From Bursaphelenchus xylophilus (taxonomy: Eukaryota; Nematoda; Chromadorea; Rhabditida; Aphelenchoididae): a stretch of 64,000 nucleotides of DNA. Position numbers and translations under genes: made by a program. The first letter of the stretch is position 1, and every line of letters starts with the position of its first letter. The notes beneath the pieces are model-generated. The model was not told where the DNA came from. It saw nothing but the letters and a program-made list of their open reading frames with translations, and made no database searches. Shown here piece after piece: positions 43,996 to 56,592 of the stretch. Where the stretch lies: contig CAJFCV020000003.1 of assembly GCA_904066235.2 (NCBI GenBank), positions 806,001 to 870,000 of the forward strand, given 5' to 3'.

Positions 43996-45556
43996 AGTGC
44001 GAGGTTCCGTAAGCCAGCGCCCAAAGAAAGAGTGTTCCCGCTGCGGGACCCAACACGGCAGATCTCTCTTGCCAGAAAATAAAAAAATTGTTTTTTTGTT
44101 GTACAAAATGGATCAAACAAGGTGAAAGATGGATGGAGATCAGTGAAGAAGGTATGTTTTATTGTGTTTTCTGATTTAGAGCAGCTCGACAAAGATTTTT
44201 ACGAAATCTGGTCCAAGATTTTTTTGTGTTTTGAGCGATTTTACGCAGTTTTTGACATAACGAAGCATGAAAATAGGTGTAGTTTCCCAAAGAACCGTCC
44301 AGGAGCGCTGGTGATTGACTTTTGGTCAAGTTAGAGGCAAAACCTTCACCAAACTGCCTAGTATAATATAATTTTTTTTTCCAGGAATTCGAATCCAGAT
44401 GCAGCCAGACGGCTAGACTTTACCACGAGGACTCGTTGAAGCCAGAAGAATGCTCGATATCGTCCAAAGTCAATGCTGCTTTGACCTTCCAACTTTTTCC
44501 GGGGCTGATGTCGCATCAAAAAGGTGAGAGTTTTGCTCTGCTTTCACGTTTTAGGCCTGGATGTCTTTGCTCCTTGAGCAAGGCAATGGGGTTTCTTCGC
44601 AATTATGCCATCTGGAATGCGGTTGCTTCGTCTTGCGCCACATCAGACCCAATATTCCAGTGTAATACAATTTTTTCAGGGGTACCAGCTCATTCAGTAC
44701 CATGTCGGCAGCCCGGTCCGGAGGACTTAGCAGCCCACTCTTACAGATTCAACAACAGCCAGATCAATGGTATTATACTTTATACGAATATCAAAATATT
44801 TATTGCTATTTTTACAATAAATTGATTATGTTTTCCAGTGTTTGTCCTCTGCGAGACCTTCTTTATCGTCCATATAACGTCCCACATGTTTCGCATAGTC
44901 CAAACTTCGCGGTCGGGGGAGTGATCGCCTAAAAAAATTGTATTACACTGGATATATTAGGTCTGCTGTGACGCAAGATGAAACAACCGCATTCCAGATA
45001 GCATCATTGCGAAGCAACACCCATTGCCTTGCTCAAGGAGCAAACACATCCGGAAAAAGTTGGAAGGTCAAAGCAGCATTGACTTTGGACGATATCGAGC
45101 ATTCTTCTGGCTTCAACGAGTCCTCGTGGTAAAGTCTAGCCGTCTGGCTGCATCTGGATTCGAATTCCTGGAAAAAAAAATTATATTATACTAGGCAGTT
45201 TGGTGAAGGTTTTGCCTCTAACTTGACCAAAAGTCAATAACCAGCGCTCCTGGACGGTTCTTTGGGAAACTACACCTATTTTCATGCTTCGTTATGTCAA
45301 AAATTGCGTAAAATCGCTCAAAACACAAAAAAATCTTGGACCAGATTTCGTAAAAATTTTTGTCGAGCTGCTCTAAATCAGAAAACACAATAAAACATAC
45401 CTTCTTCACTGATCTCCATCCATCTTTCACATTGTTTGATCCATTTTGTACAACAAAAAAACAATTTTTTTATTTTCTGGCAAGAGAGATCTGCCGTGTT
45501 GGGTCCCGCAGCGGGAACACTCTTTCTTTGGGCGCTGGCTTACGGAACCTCGCACT
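43996..45556. mobile_element. 1.56 kb TTAA-flanked palindromic transposon
   Basis: TTAA at 43992-43995 and 45557-45560. Ends AGTGCGAGGTTCCGTAAGCC and its exact inverted copy. Arms of about 650 bp run inward to about 44680 and 44935, where AAAAAATTGTATTACACTGG closes the right arm. The left arm has about 60 bp extra near 44505-44565. The centre (44682-44934) is unique. Same target site and architecture as 26844-28660, but unrelated ends. Confidence 0.85.
44702..44932 (+). other. ORF / exon-like segments in palindrome centre
   Basis: A 76-codon frame starting MSAARSGGLSS spans most of the unique centre. An alternative reading has an exon ending NNSQIN, a GTATTA donor, a TTTTCCAG acceptor and then FVLCETFFIVHITSHMF, which looks like a membrane helix. 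It may be a captured gene fragment; no family recognised. Confidence 0.3.
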
Positions 45557-45560
45557 TTAA

Positions 45561-46092
45561 CAAGACAATTTGGAGTATCTTTTGAAGTGGACTATCAAAA
45601 AATCGAAAGTAAAAGTTGTTGTGTAAAAACCTTTTTTCCCCGAAAACGCTCAAACAAGAAGTCGACAATCTAAAGACTTACATGTATTTTGTAAATTCAA
45701 CCTTCTGTCCAATTGTATCTTCGGCGGAGAAGTTGTACACACTCATTTTTCAATCCGGAAGATTTGTTTTTCAGTTTGTTGATATGGAATATGTAGGAAA
45801 AATAAATTGCCCGAACAAGCAACCTTTTTGTTAAGTAAATCGAAGCGGTTCGAGAAGACAGCTAATCACAAAAATTGTAGTGTTCACGCAATCAAACAAA
45901 AAACAAAAATTTACACTTGAATAGTCGCATTTTTTATTGGCAGTATCTGGCATTGGTTACGGTAAAAAGTTAGTTTACTTGTTGTTAGGAAACAGATGGC
46001 ACTCTGTTTTGAAGGGAGCAATATTTGGAATGTACAGCTTTTTGTAGGGGGAAAAATAAGAAATAAAATTATTGGTTAAGTTCAAGGATGAC
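45561..46092. other. spacer, no gene recognised
   Basis: AT-rich with only short frames. Confidence 0.4.
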
Positions 46093-47336
46093 TCAATCCT
46101 TCAAATCGAACGGTTTCCTCTTGGAGATGTCTGCAATTGAATATAAAGATCAACGGAAATCGTAATTATCTCTCTGTCTGGAAAATAATGAGCGTAATGC
46201 CGCTGCGCCGATCGCATCGCGGAAGTGAAAAAAAATTTGATTCTGTCATTCATTTTCTCGGCGGCTATGCGATTTTCAAACTGATCGCTCAGTATTTTCC
46301 CGACAGACTGATCAAAACCACAAACTAATCTTTAAAAAATTGGCGTCGAAAGTCCGAATCTTCTCTTCCTTTGCATTAATTCACAAAGCAGTCTGTCGGG
46401 AAAATAATGAGTGTAGTGTCACTGCGACAATCGAATCGCTAATAAAATGAATCTGTCGCGGCAAGATCAAATTTTAGGACTATTGGAGGTCTAGGATTAG
46501 ATTTTGAGACAAGGTTGAGAAAGAGGGGACCAATTATCAGTCTGTGCGGGCACAATAACGCTTCGAAAACCGAAGATGCAATTTTCGAAGCGACATTGTC
46601 CTCATGATTTTCCCGACAGACTGACAGTACCCAAAAATGCATCTAATATTTCCGAACTGTAATACTTTCTCTTTCTTACCTTGTATTTTTCGAAACTCTT
46701 CGGGCGCTGCCCTCAGCAGCAAATTCTTCTCCTTGAGGCTCAATTTTTTATATTCATCGATGGACTCGTTGATCTCTTTTCTTGACGGCATGGAAAACGC
46801 CGCCTTCAGTAGCTGAAAATCGAAATCGCAAAGGGCAAAAATATTTCTTCGTTATATCAGCCTGTCGGGAAAATAATGTGCACAATGTCACGTCTAAAAT
46901 CACATGAAAATCAAATTGTTTTTCACCTCAACAACGCAGCGACATTGTGCCCATTATTTCCCCGACAGACTATTTATTGAACTTACCGTAATCAAAAACC
47001 TTGACATTCCTTTGCTCAGTTGCAAGTTTTGGAACGTTTCTCCATTCAACATCAAATATTTATTCATCGTTGCTGGCCGCTGGAATTCGACAATATCACT
47101 GGAGTCAATATCCAAATTCTCATAGATTTTCTTGGACTGATGGACTTTTCGGAGATTTTCTGAAATTTTCGTAGATTCCGTGTGTTCGTAGGTGGAGACC
47201 TACGTTCATAAGTGGGCATCAGGATCTCCACAAACTTGTCTCCTTTGTGCTTGAGCTCATATTCGGTGGTTTCAATGGCCGCGATGACAGAAGAAACGAA
47301 AAAAGTGCCGGCCAAAACCAAGTTGAGAAGAGTCAT
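46093..47336 (-). CDS. unrecognised secreted protein, 158 residues
   Basis: I do not recognise the family. Exons 47204-47336, 46987-47159, 46680-46812 and 46093-46130 add up to an exact 477 nt, and every junction has GT-AG. Signal peptide MTLLNLVLAGTFFVSSVIAA is followed by a charged, probably helical protein: KKIYENLDIDSSDIVEF, NKYLMLNGETFQNLQL, SRKEINESIDEYKKL and a basic end RKPFDLKD. No cysteine pattern. The first intron is 44 nt; without it the frame breaks. The two larger introns are each almost filled by M1 MITEs. Confidence 0.6.
46167..46312. mobile_element. M1 MITE, intron of secreted protein
   Basis: TATCTCTCTGTCTGGAAAAT to AGTATTTTCCCGACAGACTG. Confidence 0.8.
46388..46624. mobile_element. 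M1 MITE pair, intron of secreted protein
   Basis: A left end CAGTCTGTCGGGAAAATAAT at 46388, another left end at 46535 and one right end at 46624. Probably one copy inserted into or recombined with another. Confidence 0.75.
46855..46973. mobile_element. M1 MITE, intron of secreted protein
   Basis: TATCAGCCTGTCGGGAAAAT to TTATTTCCCCGACAGACTAT. Confidence 0.8.
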
Positions 47337-48520
47337 TTTCTGCCTGGAATTTGGCAATTTTTCAGGGATAATTAAAGGCATAGATCGTTGAAAACAGCTA
47401 CAAAAGAGCGTTTATGTGGTTTGGAATTATTCTGACAAAGAATCGAAAAAATGATTTTTTCCATAAGCGTGTCGCCGATTTCAGTCCGGCGACTTTCCGG
47501 ATGAACCAGTAGTACTTTATAGGTCATATCAGCCTGTCGGAAAAATAACGGCGGATTGTCGCACCAAATTTCTCGCCTCAACGCTATTGCGAACCAGACT
47601 GATAAATCGAAGAAAAAAGTGATTTTTTGTAGGAAAAAATCCCCACTGGTCTTTTTCCCATACCAAGTCGCCCGACTGAAATCGGCGGCATGCACTGTGC
47701 GAAAACAAAAGTTCACTTTGCACTGGGCAATTTCTTGTTTTTTGCACCGTGCAATAGAAATTTTGCGCTGTCGCTCGCACCCTGAATTTTTGCACAGTGC
47801 AAACGCCAAAAATCAAGTGACTTTTAGAACGGACTAGTAAGTTGCTGGAATCAAAAACTCCCTCAAACTCTCTAAAAGTGCAATAAACAAGCCTTGTCGA
47901 AAAACTCCAACTCCCGCTTTCGCCTCAAAAACCCACACGCATGAGTTCAACAACCCACAACTACATTCTGTCGCCATTCCTTATCAAAATATCCCCCGAC
48001 CGCCGAACCTCAGCCATTTTTCGTAAATCATTTTCGGATCGGACTGGTTTGTGTTCATGGTCATTTCCGCTGATTAGGAAAGGATCATTCACAGCTTTTC
48101 ACGCGCCGGCGTTTTTCTGATCCGAGAAAAAACACAAGCTGGGGATGTTGCTTTCGGCGGAAATGACCGGCGGAAATGACCGGCTAATTGGTTGATTTTA
48201 ATTTCGTATTACGTCTGGAATGTCGGAAATTGCATGTGGAGGAAGTGAGCTAACAGGAAGGGGAACACAAATTTAATCGATTTTCCCGTGGAAGGTGTCG
48301 TCTGAAAGCGATCCCCGACATTCGTCATCGATTTTATTTGATGATCAAAAATAAGGGAAACTAAAATAAAAATGGAGAAGAAAGGAAACATGTTTTGCAT
48401 ATAATCCGTTCGTAAAGTTGCTAGAATTGACGAGGCCATTTTTTTTCAAAAAATCCACATTATTTTCCCGACAGACTGACAGCAAATACTAGTCCGTTCG
48501 CAAAGTCGCTGGAGTGATTT
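47337..48520. other. spacer with MITE fragments
   Basis: M1 left half at 47526-47600, a GCACAGTGCAAA-type (M5) segment at about 47650-47835 and an M1 right end at 48440-48481. No supported gene. Confidence 0.5.
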
Positions 48521-48665
48521 TAGGCGACGTGCACTGTGCAAAAAAAGTCAAGGTGCGAGCGACAGCCCAAAAAGCTTATTGCACCGTGCAAAAAGAAAGA
48601 AATTGCACAGTGCAAAGTAAACTTTTGTTTTGCAACGGTTGCAATTTGGTGAGGGTCAGTTTGTA
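48495..48665. mobile_element. M5 MITE segment (GTCCGTTCGCAAAGTCGCTGG end)
   Basis: Starts CTAGTCCGTTCGCAAAGTCG with CACTGTGCAAAA inside. Related full copy at 52423-52616. Confidence 0.6.
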
Positions 48666-48728
48666 CACCTTGGAAAACGGAATGCCAAGTTTTGTGTTGA
48701 GCGAAAAATTTTGACGTGTCTTGTCAGA

Positions 48729-48922
48729 TTCCACGGAACCTGGAGTTATCCACGATGCGTCAGCTCGATGGAATTTATGGAGAGAGAGATGTCCCCCGTG
48801 TCAACTGTTTCCCCAGCTGTCTTTCCCCGATGTTCGAGAATGTTCGATGGAGGGATCCCGAAGCGAAGCGCCTGAATCACGGCACCGTAACCTTCTCTCA
48901 GGTTTTATCCCATATTGATTAA
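48729..48922 (+). other. possible terminal exon, unknown protein
   Basis: After a TCTTGTCAG acceptor an open frame runs with IPRNLELSTMRQLDGIYGER, NCFPSCLSPMFENVRWRDPE and ends LSHID-stop. It looks coding by composition, but no family and no partner exon was recognised. Confidence 0.3.
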
Positions 48923-50706
48923 GTATTGGGTAAAGTTGGAAGTTGACGCCGTTGTTGTTGAGTTGTGTGTTTTTTTTTGTATAGAGGTGTTATTCTAAAT
49001 TTATTGTAATTGTTTACCTTTCTTGAAAAATGTGTTTGTTCGAGTCAATTATCATTTATTTTTGTGTTGATCCAAAGGGATACGAATAACATCGATTACC
49101 TGCTTTCCACATCAGCAACCTTCCACTTGGAAGGCCAAGTAGTTTCAGGTACAGAAGTTGTTGAAGGTAATTGCCTGCAGAAACCACCGCAAGACCACCA
49201 GCCATCTCGTTATTTCTTTTCGTATTTCAGTCTAGTCGAAGGTGGAATCGGACCGCTTACTCCCGCGAAACTCCACAGCTTTCGGTCTCTGATAGTGGGA
49301 CTGAAAACGAAATCTGGACTTTTTACGCGCAGGGTGCAAGTTGTACGTTCTGATTTCTGATACGTAGTCTATCGGCGAGCCTTTTCTCTTCCCGTATTTG
49401 CGAATTTGCACAGTTCATGTGGCTCTCGTCCGTGTTAGGAGTCCGCAGTGGAATGTTTCATTTCGGCTGGCAAGGGCGGGCTGCAGTGAGTCGATTAAAA
49501 CCCGAAGTACATTCAATATCATCCGTGTGCCGTTTGACTTTTCGCAATTATTTTACATAGTGTTTTGTGTGCGCTCTGGCATTTAAATTATTCTTTGGAC
49601 TATTTTGTTGGGGGTTTTTAAAGTAGACAGGGCTTTTGAGGGTAGAAAAGCATGTTTTTGGACTGTTTCCGGAAATGTCTTGCAAAGAAAGTGAGAAGAG
49701 TTGAGATTACAACCTCCTGAAGTTCACGCATGATTTTGAACTTGTCTTCGTCAAAAAGTATTGAGAATTTAGTTCTGGAAAAACGGCATTTTTAATACCT
49801 CTTGCGGCTAAAAATCCTGGGAATTTTCTGCTTCTCCTCACCGTGCATTTTGTGCGATTTTTTGCACAATAATTCATATTTCGTAGTGACAACTCATTTC
49901 TTGGGGGTGCGACAGATTTTGGGGGACCACGAGACCTCTTAGGATGTCTTGAGTCATTTCAATGGCTCTCCGCAAACCGGGAGTTAAGATTTTGAAAGTT
50001 TGTCCTTGCAGTTTTAAAACTAAAAAATGGTCTAATCGGAAATCGTGTAGTTTTGGGAAAACTGCTGTTGAATACAACGCAACTTCTTATTCAATTTATA
50101 AACTTCCTCCAATTTTTTAACCTCTTTAGCGTTATTGACAACGTTCGTAAAATGATTATTGCCTCAACAATATTTTGTTCCCAGGGAAAACAGTAATTCG
50201 TACACGGTTTGTAGTCTTGTCTGTGGAGTACGAAACCCCGAAATAAAAGTGCATTGACCATCGAGCTTTGTAGCATTTTTAATGCTAAAACGTATCACTT
50301 AACAAAAGAAAACACGGCCCACGTCAAACTGAGGAGTCCGTTGACCGGAATAGACTCTTCGCGATCGGTTTTTTATACTTCGTCTTGATTTCGCAGAGAA
50401 GGCAGAGAAAAGACGCGCAAAAACGCACTCTCTCGCCTCAAAAATTCCCCATTTCTTCGTCGACACACCGTTTTTTCGCGTCTTTTTTTGGCAAATTGCC
50501 AATCCACTCACCGGACTGTTTTAGCTTATCTCAGTTTGACGTGCGGCCTTCAGGTAGTCCTCCTCGCCTCTCGTCCCGTCGCGTTTGTTTGCCCATACAC
50601 TCCCACCGTCGCGGCTTGGACTTATTGCTCCACCCGGTTGATTATCAATCATCTCTTGCGGGCAATGAGGAAAGAAGATTGAGAAGCATTTGTGGCTCCA
50701 AGCGGC
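48923..50706. other. spacer with M4 MITE; possible exons unassigned
   Basis: Candidate splice-bounded frames near 49080-49149 (YLLSTSATFHLEGQVV) and 49231-49330 could be exons of an unknown gene. The rest is AT-rich without features, apart from the M4 copy at 50325-50548. Confidence 0.35.
50325..50548. mobile_element. M4 MITE
   Basis: Ends GGCCCACGTCAAACTGAGGA and CTCAGTTTGACGTGCGGCC, inverted; about 224 bp. Confidence 0.8.
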
Positions 50707-53700
50707 ATGTCGGATGTGGCGACGACCGAAGCGATAGTGCCAGATAAGAAGCGGCGGCGAAGACGAGGGCGCTACGGTAAGAGGGGGTGCTTAGGGATTT
50801 TGAGGGTTTTGTGCCCACAAAAAGGACACGTCTTTGACAACCAAGCTTTTTACTGTCCAAAGGAAAAAAGACCTCAAACTTTGAGCAACGGCCTTTTCTC
50901 CTGGGGTTTTGAGGCATTTTGAGCTTTTTTTGGCCATAAAGATTTTTTGGAGCTAGGGTTTACTAAAATAAGCTGAAAGACGAATGCACTTGTCTTTGAG
51001 AACCATCTTCTTTACATTCCCTTAGGCAAAAATACGCTAAACTTGAGTATCAATGTCTTTTCCTCCTCTAAACTGCGAAAACATGAAAAAATCCAAATCT
51101 TTCCGCTAAAAAATCAATTTCAGACAGAATTATCGAAACATCGTTCCTCCGCCTCTACAGCAATGGCATCACATCGGTGTCAGCAACACTCCAAAAGGCG
51201 TACGAAAACTTTTTCAACTATGAATTTACCATAGTCAAACACTGCAACCCAAATGTCAATTTTAATGTCGTCAAGGTGAGCACAATGCATAAAATGTTTT
51301 CGCCCATTGTGCTCTGATGTTTGATACGTAGTTTTCGGCGTATCATCTGTGAACTTTTATTTTTTTCAGTACATTGCGCCGGAAAAGAAAAACTACACGG
51401 AAGCGTTGCGGATCTCGGTTCCGACGCTATACGAGGCGCTAACCAGCTGCGTGACGGGTCTGTCGTGTCCGGATACGGCGAAATATGTAAGTCACCGTGC
51501 GATGATTAGCACATAACGTTGACAAGTTGCAATATCGAGAGGATTTACGTTGCACGTCGAACTGAGTAATCTAAACGGTCCGGTGAACGGACTGGCGATT
51601 CGCCAAAAAATTTTTAAAAAACGCGAAAAAACTTTTCGTCGGGGAAGAAATGGGGAATTTTGGGGGCGAGAGAGTACGTTTTTGCGCGTCTTTTCTTTGA
51701 CTTCTCTGTGAAATCAAGACGAAGTGTAAAAAACCCATAGCGAAGAGTCTACTCCGCTCACCGGACTCCTCAGTTTGACGTGCGTTGATCATGTTTTGTT
51801 TTAGGTAAATTTAATCCTAAAAAGCCAGTACGAAGTTCACACTATTCACACGTTTTCAATGACAAGCTCACTATGCTCGGATGGTGGCAATACTTACGTT
51901 ATAATGCCGGGATATGCGGTTGACCTCAATGACTATGTGGATAAATGGTGGTTCGAAGGGATGACGCTGGAGCCAGCAGTGAAGGAGAGGTACATGGGGT
52001 AGGTAGTATATTTTTTGGATATAACTTTTCAAATTTGCGGCTAAAAAAGCTAAAGCCGGAACATAAATATGGTGCGCGTTCCGTTAGGTACTTAAGCCGA
52101 ATTAAACGACCGTCCGATAAAATTCAAATCTCTGATTATTATGGACCTTAGGATTTCGGCGGCTTCGTCAAAGCGCCAGCTAAAAATGTAGTATATGTTA
52201 GAGACAGTGCTATTCCAAATCTGCATCCAGTTTCATTATGATCTGCTTGCCGCACTCTTAACATTTCTTCTGTCAGTTTGCCTATATTGTACCATTTTTT
52301 TTCTCAAAGACCACCAAGTACCGAGGATTGTGCAGGGCAACTCACAGTCCCGTACGACAAAACTTCACGATAAAAGAAAATTCAAGAGGTTACTAGAGTC
52401 GATTTTGGGCCAGAATGCCGTACTAGTCCATTCGTAAAATCGCTGGGCTGATCGCGGCACCTTGCACTGTGCGAAAACAGAGCTTCTCTTTGTACTGTGA
52501 AATTTGCTGCTTTTTGCACCGTGCTGGTTTTTTTCGCTTGTCGCTCGGACCCTGACGTTTCCAGGGCAATGCAAACGCCAAGATTCATTCCAGCGACTTT
52601 CCGGACGGACCAGTAATGGAATTCCGTTCAACAAAGCCACCTCCCCCCTGTAACCAATATATTTACTTTTTTTTTGTTTTAACCCATAGTACGAAGTTAA
52701 CCCATTGTACAAAGTTGTCACTCGTGAAGCGCTTTTATTCCAAAATTTAATTCTTCGATCAAATAGCACCACAATTCGTACGTGATAAACGTCGGGAGGG
52801 ATAGGCACATTTGCCCATTTTTGTGACGTATACGTTAATCAAAATTTTTATAGTTTTAGATAGGGGCTTTACTTTTCCCGTGAAGTTTACCCACGCAGCT
52901 GATAACAATCTTCGAACTGATTGCAATGAAACGAAAAAGCGTCTGATACAGAGGCTTTTTCGATCACTCAGAGTCGTCACTTTCTTAAGAACTTTCAATG
53001 TCATCACATTTTTTTGGGGACTATCCCTTTCATCATAGCAAAACTCATACAATGTTTGAGAATGCTCTTAATCAAAAAAAACCAACGTCAGTGTATAAAC
53101 ATGACAAAATTAAAAGTCGAAACGGGTGGCAAAGAAGGTTGCGATACTAACCTAGGATTATGGTACAAACCAGGGAATCATCTATCATCTGTCACTTAAA
53201 AAAATAATTATAAGATTTGCATTTTCATAAAGTGCACGGACATTCGTTTTCATAAAAAAATATATGCTAGTACAAGTATAATGCATGTCTGCTACAATGA
53301 ACCTAAAGCTGCAAAAATATGCAACTTCGACGTTTGGGTTATTTGCAGACTGGTCAACACCTTCACAAACGGTCTCTTACGAATCACGAGGCGACTGACA
53401 AAGCTGAAGCTGGACAGGTCCGACACATCCGTCCTGATCTTGCTTTCTGTTTGCAAATTTGGTAAGCTTGAAACGGACAAAACAATGGGGTCTGAATTAC
53501 CTTTTCTGGGGGGATGAAGTGGGAAACCCCTCAAATTTCTATTGCAAATCACAAATATTTTACTATTTATGTGGCATGTTTATAACTTTCAGCGGAAGAA
53601 GACGATGAGAAGTACGCCGATCTTCAAATGTACAAAGACCGTGTGATACGAGAATGGTCCCACAGCATGCAAAAGAAATACAAGGAGGACGCGTGCAGGC

Positions 53701-54184
53701 GGATGAGGGAGATCATGTTGTTGTACAATGAAATCACGGTAAGAAGACCCATATCGATCACTATTATACATAAATTTCATTTCAGGCATTCCGACTCGAG
53801 GCCGCCAACATTGACTTGCAATTCCAGGCACTGCGGGCGACTGGAGCTAAAGTAAGTTGGATACGATTGGGCGCTTCGCAGCTTGCGCCCTGGTTTCCCT
53901 GCAGACTGCGTATAAAAACAGGAAACAGCCCAAGCGCTAAACTAGGCCTAAGGCTAAGCCTAAACTAAGCCTAACCTTCCTAAGCCTGAGGCTAAGCCTA
54001 AGCATGATATTCCTTGCAACCGGAATTGTTCGGGCGCAAGCTGCAAAACCTTCGTTTCACTGGGACCAGAAAAAGGAAGTTTTACCATGTTATATTATTA
54101 ACTTTGAATTTCTAGATTCCCCAGCATATTCCATGCATTCAAACCACCGATACGCAGGAAGAAGAGATCAAAGGCAACGAGTGA
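50707..54184 (+). CDS. putative nuclear hormone receptor LBD protein
   Basis: 308 residues from eight exons: 50707-50776, 51124-51275, 51370-51486, 51805-51998, 53349-53461, 53593-53738, 53786-53851 and 54116-54184. All phases agree, which supports the model. A very basic stretch KKRRRRRGRY opens the protein. The rest is helical. TNGLLRITRRLTKLKLD followed by SDTSVLILLSVC resembles helices 7-8 of nuclear-receptor ligand-binding domains, and WSHSMQKKYKED...RRMREIMLLYNEI the following helices, in the loose manner of nematode NHRs. No zinc-finger DNA-binding domain was found upstream, so it may be missing, further 5', or the protein may be LBD-only. Family assignment is tentative. M4 and M5 MITEs sit in introns. 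Confidence 0.5.
51553..51784. mobile_element. M4 MITE, intron of NHR-like gene
   Basis: GCACGTCGAACTGAGTAATC to CCTCAGTTTGACGTGCG, inverted ends, about 230 bp. Confidence 0.8.
52423..52616. mobile_element. M5 MITE, intron of NHR-like gene
   Basis: ACTAGTCCATTCGTAAAATC to CGACTTTCCGGACGGACCAG, with GCACTGTGCGAAA and its complement inside. About 195 bp. Confidence 0.7.
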
Positions 54185-54515
54185 AATATAACATCAAGTT
54201 TTTTGCATCATATATGTATAAAAATTTATATTGTTGTACTGTAGATACTTACTAATTATTAAGCGACTGTTAAAAAATAAATTAATCTGTTTCTATCGAT
54301 AATGCAATTCAAGACTTCTCATGTCGTGTAATCTCCAGCGACTTGGCAAACGGAATCGTCAAACCCGCCAAAATCGCTAAAAAGTGACACTTGACTCAAA
54401 ATTAGTGAAACACTTGACGCAAAAGGATTTTTTCCAAAAATATTCCTTTTTTCGCTCGGCCGATCGGATTGGTGTTTTAGATTGAATTTCACTCGATTGA
54501 AAATATTTGTTTATA

Positions 54516-55691
54516 ATGGTAAGTATTGATTTTACAGACCTCTTCTGACCTGAATTTGTCAAATTATATTATGCTTGACATTACAATCCATCCAAGTTAA
54601 CCTAAATTATTTTCAGCTAGTCTTAGTCATAGGCGACTTTCATATTCCCCACAGAGTAGCACAACTGCCTGCTAAATTCAGAAAACTACTCGTTCCGAAC
54701 AAAATGCAACATGTTTTGGCGACTGGAAACTTATGTACCCGAGCTACGATGGATTATCTGAAATCCTTGGCAAGTGACGTTCATGTGGTTCGTGGAGACT
54801 TTGACGATTGCTTAACCTTCCCGAATGACAAGATTATTACCCTGGGACAGTTCAGGATTGGGTTGATTCACGGACATCAGATTATTCCATGGGGAGACGC
54901 TGGAGTAAGTTTTGTTTTTATTTTTTGTTGGAATTTTAGGTATGAAGACGGAGGAGAAAAAAAATGAGGCACGGAAGTTAATATTTTTATAATAACGGGC
55001 GCTAGAGTGAAAGAAACGGGTTGTTTTATATTGTTTTAGGGTAAGAATTTAGTCTATGAAGTTTTGATCGGAAATTCAATAAAATTGGGAGGGAAATTTG
55101 ACAAAAGGCTGTTTGGTAGCTGCTGTAGTTGATATTCTAGCTGTAGTAAACGCAAAATTCTAGCTAAATTCTAGAACAAGCTTATTTTTTGCGATTTTTA
55201 TATTATCCATGGCTCTGGCAGAAAAAATATTGTTTCTTCGGAAGTTTTGATGCGATAAATTTCGAAATGCTTTTAAAATACGATCTAGGAGGTCATATTG
55301 ATACTTGAAATAAAACTCATCAAGTTGAGGCAGTATTTGAGCTTACTTGTCCCTTTTTTTAGGCAACAGAACTCTTGGCCCGTCAAATGAATGTCGACAT
55401 CCTCATTACCGGCCATTCTCATGCCTGTGAGATCAAGGAGAAGGATGGTGTCTTCTATGTGAACCCAGGATCCGCAACAGGAGCATACACACCAATGGCT
55501 GAAGAGTAAATTTAATTTTTTATATTAATACCTAAAGCAACATAAATTATTTTCATTTTCTCAATTTCAGAGAAGTTGTCCCCTCATTCGTACTTCTGGA
55601 CATCCAACCCAACCTTGTTGTCGCATATTTGTATCGTTTAGTCAAGGATGAAGTGAAAGTTCAGCGGATCCAGTTCAAAAAGCCTTCGTAA
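54516..55691 (+). CDS. vps-29: VPS29, retromer subunit
   Basis: Vacuolar sorting protein 29, a metallophosphoesterase-fold scaffold subunit of the retromer complex, which recycles cargo from endosomes. Exons 54516-54518, 54617-54904, 55363-55505 and 55571-55691 give 184 residues, the usual length. The first exon codes only the start Met, then the intron splits ATG from [13 protein letters not shown]. Key segments: [46 protein letters not shown] and [10 protein letters not shown]. These are the metal-site loops of the fold. It is the most conserved gene in the window and looks intact. It runs in the same direction as the NHR-like gene, 330 bp downstream. Confidence 0.96.
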
Positions 55692-55894
55692 TTTCGAATT
55701 TTTTTCAATTTCAAAGTGGTATTACTATAATTTATTCAACGAGTATTTATTATTTGGTAATTTTATGTCCTATTTTTTAATTTAGAGAGATAATTGATAA
55801 ATTTTTTCTTGAATTATACCAATTTTTTGATGTTGCCCTACTGGTTAGTTTAACCGTTATTTTATTTTTCAACTCGGTTGTGAATTGTGGTCAG

Positions 55895-56592
55895 TCAAGG
55901 GGCAGTTGCGTTGATAATCAAAGGAATGGTCTTCTGGGCCGCTGGAGTCTTCAGAAGCTCGGCGATTTCAGGGAAAGTGGCCTTCAAATTGTCCTTGACT
56001 TCAGTTTTCAACCCAAGAATAAGTTGGGTCGACTTTTGCAGAGACTCCTTGTTGATGTCAAGAAGCTAAAAGTAGGGTAGATTTGGTTACATGTAACCGC
56101 TGTAGCACGAAATTCTATGGCAAGCAAAGTAAGCTTACATCAGTGAAAAATTGAAGGGAATCTGGAGATAATTGGGCTTTCTTGTCCTGAAAAACTGCCT
56201 TGGTTTCCTGGAAGGTTTGCTTGGCAAATCCGAAAATAACTGGGGATTTTGATTGGAGGAGAGCTTCGAATTTGGAGAGGTCGGCGAGCTGAGGAAGTTG
56301 AAGAGCGATATCTTTGAGGCCAGAAAGTTCAGAGAGCGAAATCTGGGCCAGAAGATGCTTCCAAGGGTGCGGAATGAGGTCTAAAGTACTTTTGACGGCG
56401 AAAAATTTTGATTTTGAACTCCTTACCTTGAAGTTTTGGCCCCAATTGATCCAGCAGACTATCGCTTTCGGGTATAGACTTGAAATCAGCCTTTGTTCCA
56501 AAGGTCCATTTCTCAAAGCTTCCTGGGACGAAAGCTTGAATTTTTACGGTCAAAATAAAAATCAAAATGGTACAACGGACAGCAGAAGACAT
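55895..56592 (-). CDS. FAR-like secreted lipid-binding protein 3
   Basis: 192 residues from exons 56427-56592, 56139-56380 and 55895-56065. Signal peptide MSSAVRCTILIFILTVKIQA. The middle exon has LSELSGLKDIALQLPQLADL and KKAQLSPDSLQFFTD; the last has SLQKSTQLILGLK and ends PLIINATAP. It is most similar to FAR-like 4, which lies 440 bp away in the opposite direction; both last exons are 171 nt. A shared divergent promoter region is likely. Expected extracellular carrier of fatty acids or retinol. Confidence 0.65.
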
